53,688 nt of DNA from an uncultured Paracoccaceae bacterium (GCA_951812305.1 CATOSB010000015.1:1-53688); one strand, 5' to 3'. Counted from the stretch's first letter, positions 23,238 through 33,977 are shown. Translations and numbers: made by a program. The notes: generated by a model not told the origin, from the letters alone.

Positions 23238-23654
23238 ATGGACGGGTCGGAGCGGTTGAGGGAACGTCGGTATCCTGCGCAGGTCACAGCGCGGATCCCG
23301 CAGGAGCTAAAAGCCCGGCTGGAGGTGCTTGCGGACCGGGAGGGGCAGGCTTTGGGGCGTGTCCTGCGTCGTGTGCTTGAGGCGGGTGTTGGTCAGATCG
23401 AGGATGCACGAGACAGGGCGGGTTCAGCGGCGCTTGCGGAGGCTGGCAAAGGTATCCAGCCCGGGGAGGTTAGGGGCCGCTCTGGCCCGGATGCGCGGCA
23501 GTGGTGGAGCAGTCTGGACAGGCCATCGCGGAGTCGCTGGGGCCGGGAGCTTGCGCATCTTGAAGGCCCGGAATTCCTTGAGGAAGCCTATCGGCGGGCG
23601 CAGGAAAGCGCAGATCAGGGCTGTACGCATGAATGGAACGGTGAGGGGTCATGA
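23238..23654 (+). CDS. Ribbon-helix-helix protein, module 2 (A copy 2)
   Basis: Identical to 8073-8489, with the same insertion-derived tail. Confidence 0.7.
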   Translation: MDGSERLRERRYPAQVTARIPQELKARLEVLADREGQALGRVLRRVLEAGVGQIEDARDRAGSAALAEAGKGIQPGEVRGRSGPDARQWWSSLDRPSRSRWGRELAHLEGPEFLEEAYRRAQESADQGCTHEWNGEGS

Positions 23655-23890
23655 GGAAAGTGTCGCCATTGATAAATAAGGGAAATTTCTACTTCTCATC
23701 GGTTCTAAGCGAGAGAGGAATTTCGTCCTTGCAAAAGATATTGCGAAACATGAAGTGTTTTGCACGGATATATTGCAAAGATAGCCTGTTGAAAAACAAC
23801 GATTATTTTTCTGGCTGTTCGAGGCGCAAATATTGAGACATTTGCAAAATGGCTTATGACCCCCTGTGGTTCCATTCATGCGTACAGCCC
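23618..23890. mobile_element. Tn3-derived miniature element (A copy 2)
   Basis: Identical to 8453-8725; GATCA flanks at 23613-23617 and 23891-23895. Confidence 0.85.
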
Positions 23891-24016
23891 GATCAGAGCT
23901 AGATGGTTGTTCTGCGGGTGCGTTTTGGGGAAGTGATTAAAAACAGCATCTTACAGACCGCTCACCGGAAATCAGCTTCCGGTGCGGCGTGGTTGGGGAC
24001 AGGTTTTTAGATAGGG

Positions 24017-24289
24017 CTATTCGGCGGGCGCGTCGGTCAGATCGAGGCGACGCTCGATGCGGTCGATGCGAGTTCTCATTGCGGCAATGATGGTATCCTG
24101 TGCAGCGCTGGCATCGATTAGTGTTGCCATGTCGTGCTTGATTGTACCTAAGTAGGATTTAACGCTACGCATGTCGGCCTCAATAGATTCAAGTCTTTCC
24201 AATACTTGAGATTGTCCATTATGTAACCTTTTGAGGTGCTCAATCATTAGTTGATTTGTAACGGTTTCATCCATCATCGTCGTCTTCAT
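24017..24289 (-). CDS. Small coiled-coil protein, module 2 (A copy 2)
   Basis: Identical to 8852-9124. Confidence 0.6.
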   Translation of the reverse strand: MKTTMMDETVTNQLMIEHLKRLHNGQSQVLERLESIEADMRSVKSYLGTIKHDMATLIDASAAQDTIIAAMRTRIDRIERRLDLTDAPAE

Positions 24290-24295
24290 CTAAGG

Positions 24296-24589
24296 TCAGT
24301 TTAAACAGAGATATAGGAGTTCAGTAATATAGCTATATTGTCCAGTTGGAATGTTTCTCGTACTGGCAAATTCCGCTCTTTTCTTTGAGCCTTTGCGGCA
24401 AATTCGCGTCGCTTCGGCATCGGCTGCCGCTTTTGCTTGATCCCTCACAGTCGCATCAGCAAATTCCATTTGGTTTCCATTGAGTTGAATGCTGACGCTA
24501 TCCCCATTAAATTGAGAGATTGCAGGAGTAATTTGACTTACGCAGCCAGCGATAGCGCAAGTCGCGCAAACGCACAGAAAATATTTCAT
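24296..24589 (-). CDS. Small predicted lipoprotein (A copy 2)
   Basis: Identical to 9131-9424. Confidence 0.6.
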   Translation of the reverse strand: MKYFLCVCATCAIAGCVSQITPAISQFNGDSVSIQLNGNQMEFADATVRDQAKAAADAEATRICRKGSKKRAEFASTRNIPTGQYSYITELLYLCLN

Positions 24590-24590
24590 T

Positions 24591-25206
24591 TCACTCATCC
24601 TCCTTACCGCCGTCGATCACGTCCAGCTTGTAGCGTTCCACGGCCTTGCCGTGCTCGTTGATGTTGCCCCGGAACGCGCCTTCCGGCGTCACCGTAATAA
24701 CCTTCACCCGGCCCCGCTTGACCCGGCGGATCGCGCCAACCTCTTCCAGTAATTTAAGGGCGCGTGCCATATGAGCCTCGTTTGTCCTTGTGATCGAGCA
24801 AAGCTGTGCAGCGGTCTTGGTACATTCGTAGTTTTGCCATCCCAGATGACGACAGATCGTCCAGAGGATCGAGAGCGCCTGATAGGCTTTGGCCGTGGTC
24901 GGAGCCGCCTCGAACAGGCGTTCGGTTACGGCGTCCTGATACTGGAATGCGATGGACACGTTGCCCCCTCCGAAGAAATCAAACTCAAGCTGGGTGGTGG
25001 CGCTCAGCTCCTTTGCGATGCCGGCCGCCTCCCGTGCCCTCATAGCACGTTCGGGCGTTTTTTCGGCAAGCGCGTTGCGGTCGAGCAGAAGCGCCGCCTG
25101 ATCGTATTCGCCGCGGTTGTGCCTCTGACGCTCCAGCAGCGCCTCCGGGTCCGTCACGTTGCCGGTCTTCCGGCGGCGTTTCTGGACCCCGCAGATCACC
25201 GCCAGA
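24591..25206 (-). pseudogene. RepL-like gene, 5' end replaced (A copy 2)
   Basis: Identical to 9426-10041. Confidence 0.75.
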
Positions 25207-25388
25207 GGGGTCGAGTGAGGCTGAGTGCAGAAAACCACGTTAAGAAATTTAAAATCATTTGAAAACAATGAATTAAGAGGCTTGCAAATGCGCACAAAAT
25301 TCGCAGAAAGCACAGCTATAAAAATCATTTGATTACAACGGGTTACTTTTCTTAGAGGGGTATTTTGCACTGAGCCCTAATGGACCCC
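25207..25388. mobile_element. Tn3-derived miniature element (copy 2)
   Basis: Identical to 10042-10223. Confidence 0.8.
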
Positions 25389-25459
25389 TGATAGGAAACC
25401 CGGCCTGGCTGGCCCGAAGCTGCATATTTGGGCTTTTGAAAGAACAAATGGTGTACGTT

Positions 25460-25948
25460 TCATGCGCCTGAACTCTGCAAGTACATGACGACATTGTCTG
25501 GGTGGAACTTGAAGCCCCGACCGTCTGAGACGCGTTCAGCGCTGATGGGGTATTTTGGTCTATTTGGATTGATGGCGACAATGCGGAAGACCTCATCTTT
25601 CGATCTGAAGGTCCGCCCATAGTCAGAGGGTTCCAGGCCAAAATGCGGCGCAAGGACCTCGAACATGGCTTTGTCTGGCGAATAGATTGCGCCGTCTGCC
25701 ATCGGAATGCCGACGCGGAAACTGATGTCGAAGCCATGACGCAGATCGATGTCACTCAGTTCGCCACCTTCAACCGTCAGCCCATGCGTTTCCACCACGG
25801 CGAGGCAGGCCTTCGTCATGTCCCGGCGCAAGCGTTTGCATAGCTCGGGTGTCAGGTTGCGCGGCGGGGGCACCCTGGAATTGGCCTGGCCGACCTTCGC
25901 AGGTGGCTTGGCCGTCTGCACGCGCGCTTTCCGCTTGTTCTTTTTCAT
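25460..25948 (-). CDS. Transposon passenger protein, 162 aa (copy 3)
   Basis: Identical to 10295-10783. Confidence 0.6.
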   Translation of the reverse strand: MKKNKRKARVQTAKPPAKVGQANSRVPPPRNLTPELCKRLRRDMTKACLAVVETHGLTVEGGELSDIDLRHGFDISFRVGIPMADGAIYSPDKAMFEVLAPHFGLEPSDYGRTFRSKDEVFRIVAINPNRPKYPISAERVSDGRGFKFHPDNVVMYLQSSGA

Positions 25949-26538
25949 TATGGGCTCTGCCCTGTCGTTTGGCCATCCGAGGGCATCAAAGCCTTTGCTT
26001 TATAGACGGTGCCGCGCGAGACGCCCATCTCGCGGGCGATCTCGGTGGGCGTGGCACCGCCAGCCAATCGTTCACCAATGGCGACCATATCGATCTTCGG
26101 TTTGCGCCCGCGATATACGCCGCGTCGCTTCGCTGTGGCGATACCCTCTGACTGGCGCTCCCGGCGAAGATTGGTCTCGAATTCAGCAAAGACGCCCAGC
26201 ATATCGAAGAACGCTTTACCCGCTGCGGTGGACGTATCCACGGGTTGCTCCGTGGCCGCGAGATGCGCGCCCTTGTCCTTCAGTCGGGTGACGATGGTCT
26301 GAAGATCGTGCATTGAGCGTGCCAGACGGTCGATCCGCGTGACAACCAAAGTTTCGCCCTTGTGAATGAAGTCGAGAATGTTGTTCAGCTCGGGGCGACC
26401 CTCAAGCGTCGTCCCGCTACGCTGTTCCTGACGGACCATCCCACATCCCGCCGCTGTCAGTGCCTCGATTTGAGCATCGAGGTTCTGATCCACGGTCGAG
26501 ATGCGGGCATATCCGATTTTGGCCTGATAAGTGTTCAT
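25948..26538 (-). CDS. tnpR: Tn3-type serine resolvase (copy 3)
   Basis: Identical to 10783-11373. Confidence 0.93.
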   Translation of the reverse strand: MNTYQAKIGYARISTVDQNLDAQIEALTAAGCGMVRQEQRSGTTLEGRPELNNILDFIHKGETLVVTRIDRLARSMHDLQTIVTRLKDKGAHLAATEQPVDTSTAAGKAFFDMLGVFAEFETNLRRERQSEGIATAKRRGVYRGRKPKIDMVAIGERLAGGATPTEIAREMGVSRGTVYKAKALMPSDGQTTGQSP

Positions 26539-26658
26539 TTTGGGTGTGCCTCTGACATGATCTGTTCATTATCTCGAAACAGACCCAAAGTGAACATAAA
26601 AATGGCGGGTTTCAGTGTTCATGCGCATCGTCATCATGGGTATACTCATAGTGACGCG

Positions 26659-27483
26659 CTATCCCCAAAGTTTTGCATCATCCGCTTCGATTGTCGTATG
26701 CATGATGTCTTCCATCAGGGGGATACGCTTCAAAGCCCGTCCATTCATCAAGCCATATGCGGATGCGGTCAGGGTTTTCCACTCCCGGAGCCGGTCTCCA
26801 TCTCTCAACATCACCGCTGTTTGCAAAAACCGTCGCGCCCAAATATCGCGCCGCGTCTCGAGGAATTTCCAGAGCTTGGTTTCGATACTGCGCGCTGTTT
26901 TTCCGGTGGCGACAATCTCACGGGTCTCCTGGCTGTCCTCGAACCAGCTGTCTGTAAGAGGCTCCAGGAAGTCCAACGCCATATCATCATTAATCCAGCG
27001 CCCGAGCGCCTGCGCTGAGGCATCTTGAATCTTTCGGTTGGGATCTGCCAAGTCGAGTAGTGCCTGAAGCCCCAATTCCTGAGGGCGCAGGTCGAACAGG
27101 TTACAGGATTCGACAACGTCCAGAAAACCCGGAGCGGGCAGGCATTCGTTTGCCAAGCCATCAGCCAATGCACCCTCCAGCAAGACACGCAAAGTGTCAG
27201 CGGAAATATCGTCGGCGCCAGTTTCTGCGCGGAGTTGTCCGATCATTTGTTCCGCATCGCCACTGCTTTCAAGGGGAACAAGGAAGCTGTCCCTGATCCC
27301 ATGCCCTGCCTTGATCAGGATCATTGCCAATACGGTCTTTGAACTCTGTTTCACCCTGACTGCAATGCTCTGAGCGCCAACGCCGTCCGTTATACTCGCG
27401 CCGATCTCTTGAATTTCTGCTCCGGTTGACTGGCTCTGGCTTGGAATGGGTTTGCCGCGTGCTTTCTTGATCAGATCATCCAA
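26659..27483 (-). CDS. Transposon passenger ORF, 274 aa (copy 3)
   Basis: Identical to 11494-12318. Confidence 0.55.
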   Translation of the reverse strand: MDDLIKKARGKPIPSQSQSTGAEIQEIGASITDGVGAQSIAVRVKQSSKTVLAMILIKAGHGIRDSFLVPLESSGDAEQMIGQLRAETGADDISADTLRVLLEGALADGLANECLPAPGFLDVVESCNLFDLRPQELGLQALLDLADPNRKIQDASAQALGRWINDDMALDFLEPLTDSWFEDSQETREIVATGKTARSIETKLWKFLETRRDIWARRFLQTAVMLRDGDRLREWKTLTASAYGLMNGRALKRIPLMEDIMHTTIEADDAKLWG

Positions 27484-27941
27484 TGCCGCCTGTGCTGGTC
27501 CACTGGAAAAAGCGTCAATGTTTCTGCATTCAAGGCAAAGCCATCAAGGCGTTCAAACAGACCGGCAATGGTGGCCTCCTGGACAAGCTGCGGGCCGGAC
27601 AACAGCATGAACAAAGCGCAACGTTCGAAAAAAGGTCCATCCATCGTGGCAATGTGATTGGCCAGACCCGCCTGAATTTCCTCCGGTGCCGCTGCCATCA
27701 TGGTGTCAATTGCATTGAATAGATCATAGGCCGAGCCTCCCTCGTCCATGATATCGCGCGCAACATTTTCCAGATTCTCGGAAAGATCGAAGCCCTCCAT
27801 GTCCGACGGAGGCGCCATATTATCAGGATCGATCATAAATGATTGTGGCACCGGCAAGCCAACCCTTCGATAGAGGCCCGCAAATTCCATCATGTTTTCC
27901 TGCTTTACCGCGCCCGCAGCAACACCGGCTTGAACGGCCAT
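27471..27941 (-). CDS. Transposon passenger ORF, 156 aa (copy 3)
   Basis: Identical to 12306-12776. Confidence 0.5.
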   Translation of the reverse strand: MAVQAGVAAGAVKQENMMEFAGLYRRVGLPVPQSFMIDPDNMAPPSDMEGFDLSENLENVARDIMDEGGSAYDLFNAIDTMMAAAPEEIQAGLANHIATMDGPFFERCALFMLLSGPQLVQEATIAGLFERLDGFALNAETLTLFPVDQHRRHWMI

Positions 27942-28018
27942 TTCTACCGCTTCCAGGAAATCTTCCGCGTACTCATTATCATTTTACAGGCCCATCCGAG
28001 CTTCATCCAGAAGTAGGC

Positions 28019-28201
28019 TCAGTATTTGATGTGCCCCCCCGAGTGGTCATCCTCTTGTGCGGTGAGCACCACCAAACCACAGGCGACATCGCCGCTGGAG
28101 AGCAAGCGGGATTTTAGCCGCAAAAAATACGATTGGAATTCCGGTTCAAAACCATGGAGACCGAATTGCTCCATACATTCTGCGAGTAGTTGAGAGGACA
28201 T
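28019..28201 (-). CDS. Small transposon ORF behind tnpA (copy 3)
   Basis: Identical to 12854-13036, including the seven-G run. Confidence 0.5.
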   Translation of the reverse strand: MSSQLLAECMEQFGLHGFEPEFQSYFLRLKSRLLSSGDVACGLVVLTAQEDDHSGGHIKY

Positions 28202-28212
28202 ACGGACTCCAA

Positions 28213-31101
28213 TTACGCGGCCAAGAGCCCGAAATCGATCCGCTTATCCAGATCGACCTCGAAGCGGCCATAAGGGTTGATGTGTAGGTAGATGAGCGGG
28301 GACAGGCCGCGATAATCCTCAGGGGACAAGCGGGCGGCCACATCGGGGTTGCGCAGGACGGACTGCACCATCCGCGTGTTCACGTAGACCAGTGACGATT
28401 GTAGCAAGTGCAACGCGTGAGCAGCGGTCTCCTGATCCCGCACACGATTGGTGGCAATTTCACCGCCCTTGCCAAAGAACACGAAGCTGTTGGCGCTGTT
28501 CCAGTTCTCGACGACGTTCAATCCCTCATGAATTTCCCGACGGAAGGCCTCTGAGCGCAGATAGCGGCACAGAAAAATCGTCTTTATGGCGCGACCAAGC
28601 TCCGCCAGCGCCTTGTAGGTGGGGTGCATCACATCGGATCGGGCGAACCGGCGAAGGATGGCCTCGGGATCAGCCGTCCCGTGCTGCATGGCCGCTGCGT
28701 ATTTGACCATCTCGTCATACTGGCGTTCGATCTCGCCCCAATCGACCACGCCCGACAGGATCGGAAGGAGATTGGGCAGTTGCCCTCGCATACCCGCACT
28801 AGGGAGGGCGAGTTTCTGCCGCGCAATTGCCTTGAGGCGCGGCGCAAGCTCAAAGCCCAGAAGATGGCAGAAAGCAAAGCCAACTGCGCTTTGGCCGTGG
28901 CTGTCCACATACTGCCGTTGGATTTCCATGTCCGTGCAATGCCGTAAGACACCCTCAATCATTGCGGCTACCTCAGAGGACGAACAACGCTTCAGCTGAG
29001 AATAAATGCAGGTCGCCTGACGCTCTACATGCCAATAAATCATGACGCCGCGCCCGCCATAGCGCGCATGCCACTCCGTCATCAGATTGCGATCCCAGGC
29101 CCCGAACTTGGTGGAATCCCCAGCACATGTTGTGCCCGGCGTGCCCCAGATTTCCGGTTCGCGAATTGCAAGCGTTGCATTGGCAACCTGCGCGCAAGCC
29201 GCCTTTAAGGAAGCCGGGTCAATATACCGTCTGCGAATGTGCAGAAGTTCGTCATAACTGACATCGGGTGAACCAGCGGCCACGCGTTTCAGGCCCGCGT
29301 TGGTTCCCAAGCCGTAAAGGCAGAGCAACAGGCGTTGATCTCGCACGGCAGGCGGCAGAGCCTCCCGACTGGCCGAGGTCTGAAAGCCGCTCAAAAACCC
29401 AGTATCGAGTGCTGTTTCTTTGAGAACATCCAAAAGCCCGGTCATCGGCCACGCCCGGGCAACCTCGCTTTTCAGCGTGGCCAAACCAGGCGGCTCTGGG
29501 GCTGGCGCAAAGGGCGTAATGGAAATCCGGTTCTCCCCACCCCGCCGCAAGCGCACCTTATCATTGTCAGGCAAGGTGGCGTTCAACAGCCGCAGTTCCT
29601 TCTCCAGCTCGGCTTTCACGCCCGCGACAAAGCCTCTTGCATCCTGCGATAGCCCCAGATCAGCGTAGTAGGAATCTCGACGCGTGTCGAAATCTCCCGG
29701 CAGGTCATCATCCGGGTTGCGGTAGCGGTCCGCACCTTCGATCCATATCTCTTTGGCGCGGATGCGTTCGCGAAGCTGTGTCAGCACACAGAGCTCGAAG
29801 GACACAACATTGACCCGACCATTCTCATCAATGACTGCGCTGCGCCATTTTCCGGGAATGATCCCTGCTGGAATATCATTTTCAGAAACAACCCGGCGAC
29901 CGGCTTCCGCAAACCGGACAATCAGAACCAAGGCGGTCAATATCGGATGCCACATTGCATTGTTCGAGCGAAATCGCAAAGCCCGGAGCAACGGTGGCAG
30001 CATGCGGCGGTAGTGGCTGGCATATGAGTTGCGCATGGTCTGTTGGATGCGCGTGTCCAAGGTACCCTTGGCGCGATGTTCGTCAATGACTGCCCGGAGT
30101 TTAGCCGCCCCAGCGATAGGGAAGATAACGTCTTCAATCCGACCCTCGGGATGATCCAGCGCGGCCATGGCAATCTCGACAAGCAAACGCTCCTTGCCAT
30201 GAACCGCGCCTATATCTGCCGCGATGCCCTGAATGACCTTTCGGCGTGACCGTGTTCCCAGGCGATGAACCACCTCCAAAAGCAGGTCAATGAGGCCGTC
30301 AATCAGCTGAGAGCGGCGATGCATCAGGTAGACCGCAAGAAGCCCGAAGCGCTTCTCGGGCGCATGGCGACGCATTTCCGAGGCGGTTTCGCCTTCTACC
30401 TGACATGCAATACGCATCACCCAACCGCGTTCGACATCACCAAGAATATCCAATGGAAGATTGAGCGCCGCGACAAAGGACACCTTTTGCGCCGTCAGCA
30501 GTACGCTGTCTAGCGTTGCAGCACCGACATCATCCTTCAGACGCTGAAACCCCGTTGTCGCCAAGGGCTCAGACAGCGTCCATTCTAACTGCGTAACCCT
30601 CTCGGTCGATAACCGCGATGCCACCTTCGTCAAATACCCCTCGCGGAAATCCCGACGGGCCGCGCGCGCAAGCCGCTCCATGATCTTCACTGAAGGAACA
30701 AACACGTTCATTTGACGGGCCTGTGCATAGCCCCGCTCAACCCAATCCGCCAAGTTCAGGTCACGCCCACCGAGCTGTTCAATCATCCATGCCTGGAGTC
30801 TGGCCCGATCACGATCAGAAGCCCGGCGAAACCCGAGAAAATCCAGAATACTCGCACGTTGCCGCCGCGCGGTGTCACTGGAAAAAGAGTAGGAAAGATC
30901 GTCTGTCGCCCCAATCTGGTCAGCAACGTACACGATCACATCAGGGTCAAGATCACCGCGCGTGGCAGGAAACCGGCCATGCTGGCGAAAAAAGAGGAGT
31001 TGGCATGCAATCGCGACCCGCGACTTCGCCCCAAACCGGTTTAGAAACTCAAAATCCGAATATGAAAGCCCCCACGTTGAGGCAAATGCTTGCTCTATCA
31101 T
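28213..31101 (-). CDS. tnpA: Tn3-family DDE transposase (copy 3)
   Basis: Identical to 13048-15936. Confidence 0.95.
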   Translation of the reverse strand: MIEQAFASTWGLSYSDFEFLNRFGAKSRVAIACQLLFFRQHGRFPATRGDLDPDVIVYVADQIGATDDLSYSFSSDTARRQRASILDFLGFRRASDRDRARLQAWMIEQLGGRDLNLADWVERGYAQARQMNVFVPSVKIMERLARAARRDFREGYLTKVASRLSTERVTQLEWTLSEPLATTGFQRLKDDVGAATLDSVLLTAQKVSFVAALNLPLDILGDVERGWVMRIACQVEGETASEMRRHAPEKRFGLLAVYLMHRRSQLIDGLIDLLLEVVHRLGTRSRRKVIQGIAADIGAVHGKERLLVEIAMAALDHPEGRIEDVIFPIAGAAKLRAVIDEHRAKGTLDTRIQQTMRNSYASHYRRMLPPLLRALRFRSNNAMWHPILTALVLIVRFAEAGRRVVSENDIPAGIIPGKWRSAVIDENGRVNVVSFELCVLTQLRERIRAKEIWIEGADRYRNPDDDLPGDFDTRRDSYYADLGLSQDARGFVAGVKAELEKELRLLNATLPDNDKVRLRRGGENRISITPFAPAPEPPGLATLKSEVARAWPMTGLLDVLKETALDTGFLSGFQTSASREALPPAVRDQRLLLCLYGLGTNAGLKRVAAGSPDVSYDELLHIRRRYIDPASLKAACAQVANATLAIREPEIWGTPGTTCAGDSTKFGAWDRNLMTEWHARYGGRGVMIYWHVERQATCIYSQLKRCSSSEVAAMIEGVLRHCTDMEIQRQYVDSHGQSAVGFAFCHLLGFELAPRLKAIARQKLALPSAGMRGQLPNLLPILSGVVDWGEIERQYDEMVKYAAAMQHGTADPEAILRRFARSDVMHPTYKALAELGRAIKTIFLCRYLRSEAFRREIHEGLNVVENWNSANSFVFFGKGGEIATNRVRDQETAAHALHLLQSSLVYVNTRMVQSVLRNPDVAARLSPEDYRGLSPLIYLHINPYGRFEVDLDKRIDFGLLAA

Positions 31102-31213
31102 GACCCCTCCAGACGCAAGCATCATCCAACATCAGCTCTGGCCGTCAATCAGCCTTTCGTTCCCTGTACGTTCTTTCAAAAGCCCAAATATGCAGCTTCG
31201 GGCCAGCTAGGCC

Positions 31214-32889
31214 AACCCCCCGTGGGACCGCATGAAGCTCCAGCAGGTCGAATGGTTCGCCCAGCGTGACCCTGTAATTGCCCGTGAGAGCCGCGCAGCG
31301 GACCGCAGAAGGCTGATAGAGGGTCTTGATGGCCAGCCCTCGCCAAAACCTTTAAAGACGCCTCAGCGCGCGCTGAGGCGTCTCTGGGGCTATCCAGAAC
31401 CGGAGGGGACTACCCGCTTCTCTCTGCGGGGGATGTTAATCTCTATGCGCTCTTCGTCGAGCGCGCCATGACGCTCATCGCGCCGGAGGGGCGGGCCGGA
31501 TTGGTCGTGCCGTCCGGCATTGCCGCCGACAAGACAACTTCCGCCTTCTTCCGCAGCGTCTCGACCAAGGGGCGGCTCAAGGCGCTCTACGACTTCGAGA
31601 ACCGACGGACGCGCTTCGACCTTCCGCCCTTCTTCCCGGATGTGCACAGCAGCTTCAAGTTCAGCATCTTCGTGGCCGGGCGGCGTGAGGGAGAGTTCGA
31701 AGCCGCGCGCTGTGCGTTCTTCGTGCAGGACATGAGCGAACTGGACGACCCCGAGCGCTGCTTCGACCTCACGGCTGCGGACTTCGCCAAGGTGAACCCC
31801 AACACCGGCACCGCGCCGGTCTTTCGCACCCGCCGGGATGCGAAACTGACAACAGCGATCTATGACCGCTTCCCGGTGCTCATGGACCGCTCGGGCGACG
31901 AGCCGGTAAAAAGCTGGCCGGTTCGGTATCATCGCATGTTCGACATGACCAACGACTCCGGCCTGTTCCGTACCCGCAAGGAACTTGAGGAACAGGAAAA
32001 GGCATGGCCCATCAGCGGGAACGTCTTCGACAGTCCAAAGGGGAAGTGGGTGCCTCTCTACGAAGGCAAGATGGTGCAAGCCTACGATCACCGCGCCGCA
32101 AGCGTCGTCGTCAATCCCGATAACCTGTTCCGGCCCGGACAGCCGCTTGCCGCCACCAATGAGCAGCACCGGGACCCGTCATGGGTGCCACAACCGCAGT
32201 ATTGGGTAGAACAAACGAAATGCGCGGAGATTGAAGGGTTCGGGTGGGTTTTGGGTTTTAAGGAAATCACAGCGCCTACCAATGCCAGAACAGTCATCGC
32301 CTCAGTGCACCCGGCACATGCCTTTGGAAACAAGCTTCCTCTTCTGTTGCCCTTAAAGAATACACCACGTGACGAGCACCTTTTTCTTGCGAATATAAAC
32401 TCGGTTCCATTTGACGTCGTAACGCGACAGAAAGTTCAGGGCCAAACCCTGAATCTTTTTATTCTCGAACAACTCCCGACCATTTCTCCCAAGCAACTCA
32501 AGACAACCAAATTCGGTTCGAAAAGCGCAGCCGAGATCATCGGAGAAGCCGTTCTGGAACTGACCTATACAGCCCATGACCTCGCTCCCTTTGCCCGGGA
32601 CATGGGCCACATAGACGGCGCGGGCGAGGTCAGGCCGCCCTTTGGCTGGGATGATGCCCGGCGTCTTGCGTTGCGCGCCAAGCTGGATGCCGTGTTCTTC
32701 CACCTCTACGGCATCACGGACCGGGAGGACATTCGCTATGTTTACCGGACATTCCCGATTGTTGAGGCCGAGGAGACCGGAAAATATGGGAGCTATTGGT
32801 CACCGGATTTGTGCCTGTCCTGGATGAATGCGCTGGAAGCAGGGCAGCCGGATGCGGTGATAGGATTGAATGCCAATTCGCGCGAATGA
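31214..32889 (+). pseudogene. Type IIG restriction-modification protein, C-terminal part
   Basis: From the first base the reading is NPPWDRMKLQQVEWFAQRDP, the adenine-methyltransferase NPPW motif. After a frameshift between about 31330 and 31400 the main frame resumes as GDYPLLSAGDVNLYALFVER then AMTLIAPEGRAGLVVPSGIA and runs to the stop at 32889 through a target-recognition-like region (WVPLYEGKMVQAYDHRAASV, QYWVEQTKCAEIEGFGWVLG). This matches large single-chain type IIG (Eco57I-like) enzymes. Motif I and the nuclease are absent; the N-terminal part is at 38576-39502, across the transposon. An ATG at 31468 could start a 473-aa fragment, which could not methylate. Inactivated gene. Confidence 0.85.
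31356..31383. repeat. Perfect 28-bp palindrome inside the broken restriction gene
   Basis: AGACGCCTCAGCGC followed directly by its reverse complement, with no spacer. It falls exactly where the reading frame is lost and where related enzymes have extra residues, so it looks like a deletion or template-switch scar. Copy at 45652-45679. Confidence 0.85.
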
Positions 32890-32952
32890 AAGAGTTTTGA
32901 GGCATGAACGCAAATCGGCCCAGTACGAAGGGGGTCAAAAGCGGCCACATTT

Positions 32953-33079
32953 TCATGAGAGTGCCGTTGTCCGCTTGATGCGATCGACTGTTGCGACTCC
33001 GACGTTGAAGTGACGCGCGATGGCGCGGATGGATTGGCCTTCTTTGAGCATGGCTGCCCGATCAGCAACTTGTAACGCA
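32953..33079 (-). pseudogene. C-terminal HTH remnant of a serine recombinase
   Basis: Minus strand reads ALQVADRAAMLKEGQSIRAI then ARHFNVGVATVDRIKRTTAL and stop, the resolvase-type helix-turn-helix with its GQSIRAIARxxxVxxxTVxR signature. It is not from the local tnpR (different sequence). The catalytic domain is gone. It stands where the RepL-like gene would be expected in the module order. Confidence 0.7.
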
Positions 33080-33135
33080 CAGCAGCAAGCAACATATACG
33101 AAGCGTTGGCAAGAAGTTATCGAAGGAACGAGTAC

Positions 33136-33741
33136 ATGTCATTCGACGCAATTTGGGCATGGTTTTGTGACGGTGAGAACTTTCTTGCAGCGACACAGGT
33201 AGCCGTCGGACTCGTAACGGCCGCAGCCGCCGTGGCACTTTGGCACGCGACACGAGAGCTTGCCAAAGAGACGTCTGTTCTAGCAAAGATGACTTCACGT
33301 CCCTTCGTCGTCTGCGCACTTGAGTCCAGCGATGCAGATGCAACTGCATTGAACCTAACCCTACGGAACACCGGCAACGCAACAGCCTTCGATATCAAGC
33401 TTGAAATGTCGCCCGCCCTACCCAAACCCAATGGTGACAAGCCGGAAGACGACACACTTACGACGCACGAAATATCGTTGCTACCACCGGAACAAGCGCT
33501 GCATATACAATGCGTCAAGGGACCGGAAGTCCATGGCAAGGTTTTCGCTGTGACTGTAAGCTGGGCTGATATGCCCGGTGCTTCTGACCGCCAAAACCTG
33601 TCGTACAAAATCGAAGCCAAAGACGGGTTCCGGGCTGGATGGAACACGAAGGGTCCGCACCACATAGCAACGGAACTCGAAAGATGGGGTAAAGAGGGGC
33701 TCAGTCTTAAACCCCTCGACGGCGGCAAGGACGATGAGTGA
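33136..33741 (+). CDS. Small membrane-anchored protein of unknown function
   Basis: 201 aa. A transmembrane helix at residues 17-36 (FLAATQVAVGLVTAAAAVAL) is followed by a short basic/helical neck and a beta-rich domain of about 140 residues (RPFVVCALESSDADATALNL, LTLRNTGNATAFDIKLEMSP, VTVSWADMP), similar in plan to a common class of single-pass proteins with an Ig-like C-terminal domain; no named family. ATG at 33136 follows AAGGA; an upstream in-frame start at 33106 lacks a site. It overlaps the next gene by 8 bp and occupies the slot of the lipoprotein in module 2. Confidence 0.65.
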   Translation: MSFDAIWAWFCDGENFLAATQVAVGLVTAAAAVALWHATRELAKETSVLAKMTSRPFVVCALESSDADATALNLTLRNTGNATAFDIKLEMSPALPKPNGDKPEDDTLTTHEISLLPPEQALHIQCVKGPEVHGKVFAVTVSWADMPGASDRQNLSYKIEAKDGFRAGWNTKGPHHIATELERWGKEGLSLKPLDGGKDDE

Positions 33742-33946
33742 TGACCCTGAAAACCTCGTTTTGCGCTACCTGCGCCGCATTGACGAGAAGGTAGATCGTC
33801 TCACCGAAGATGTAAGCGATCTCAAAAAAAGAATGACGGGAGTCGAGGAGGCACTCGCAGGTCAATCAAGGCGTCTTGATCGGGTTGGAGATCGCCTAGA
33901 CCGCATCGAGCGTCGCCTCGACCTGGCGGACGCACCCGCCGAATAA
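33734..33946 (+). CDS. Small coiled-coil protein, module 3
   Basis: 70 aa, heptad-patterned (LRRIDEKVDRLTEDVSDLKK, DRVGDRLDRIERRLDLADAP). Start overlaps the membrane-protein gene (ATGAGTGA), so translation is coupled. Its last 14 residues match the module 2 protein nearly exactly, while the N-terminal half does not. Third member of the family at 3314 and 8852. Confidence 0.65.
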   Translation: MSDDPENLVLRYLRRIDEKVDRLTEDVSDLKKRMTGVEEALAGQSRRLDRVGDRLDRIERRLDLADAPAE

Positions 33947-33977
33947 CGACCCTCAAAACCTGTCCCCAAACCACGTC

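Larger units (their letters stand above)
16049..25206. repeat. Body of plasmid-like unit A, copy 2
   Basis: Recurrence of 884-10041 at an offset of exactly 15,165 bp, including mini-element 8453-8725, all frameshifts and the repeat array. No difference was found in any compared stretch. Confidence 0.9.
25402..31213. mobile_element. Tn3-family transposon (copy 3), the A-to-B junction
   Basis: Same element as 10237-16048. Its left side is in body A and its right side abuts body B, where the next five bases are AACCC. This is the single place in the window where A passes into B, and the switch lies wholly inside or at the edge of the shared element. Confidence 0.88.

Noticed and set aside
31390..32169. 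259-aa minus-strand ORF inside the restriction gene
   Set aside because: Antisense to clear type IIG motifs; typical GC-rich shadow frame.
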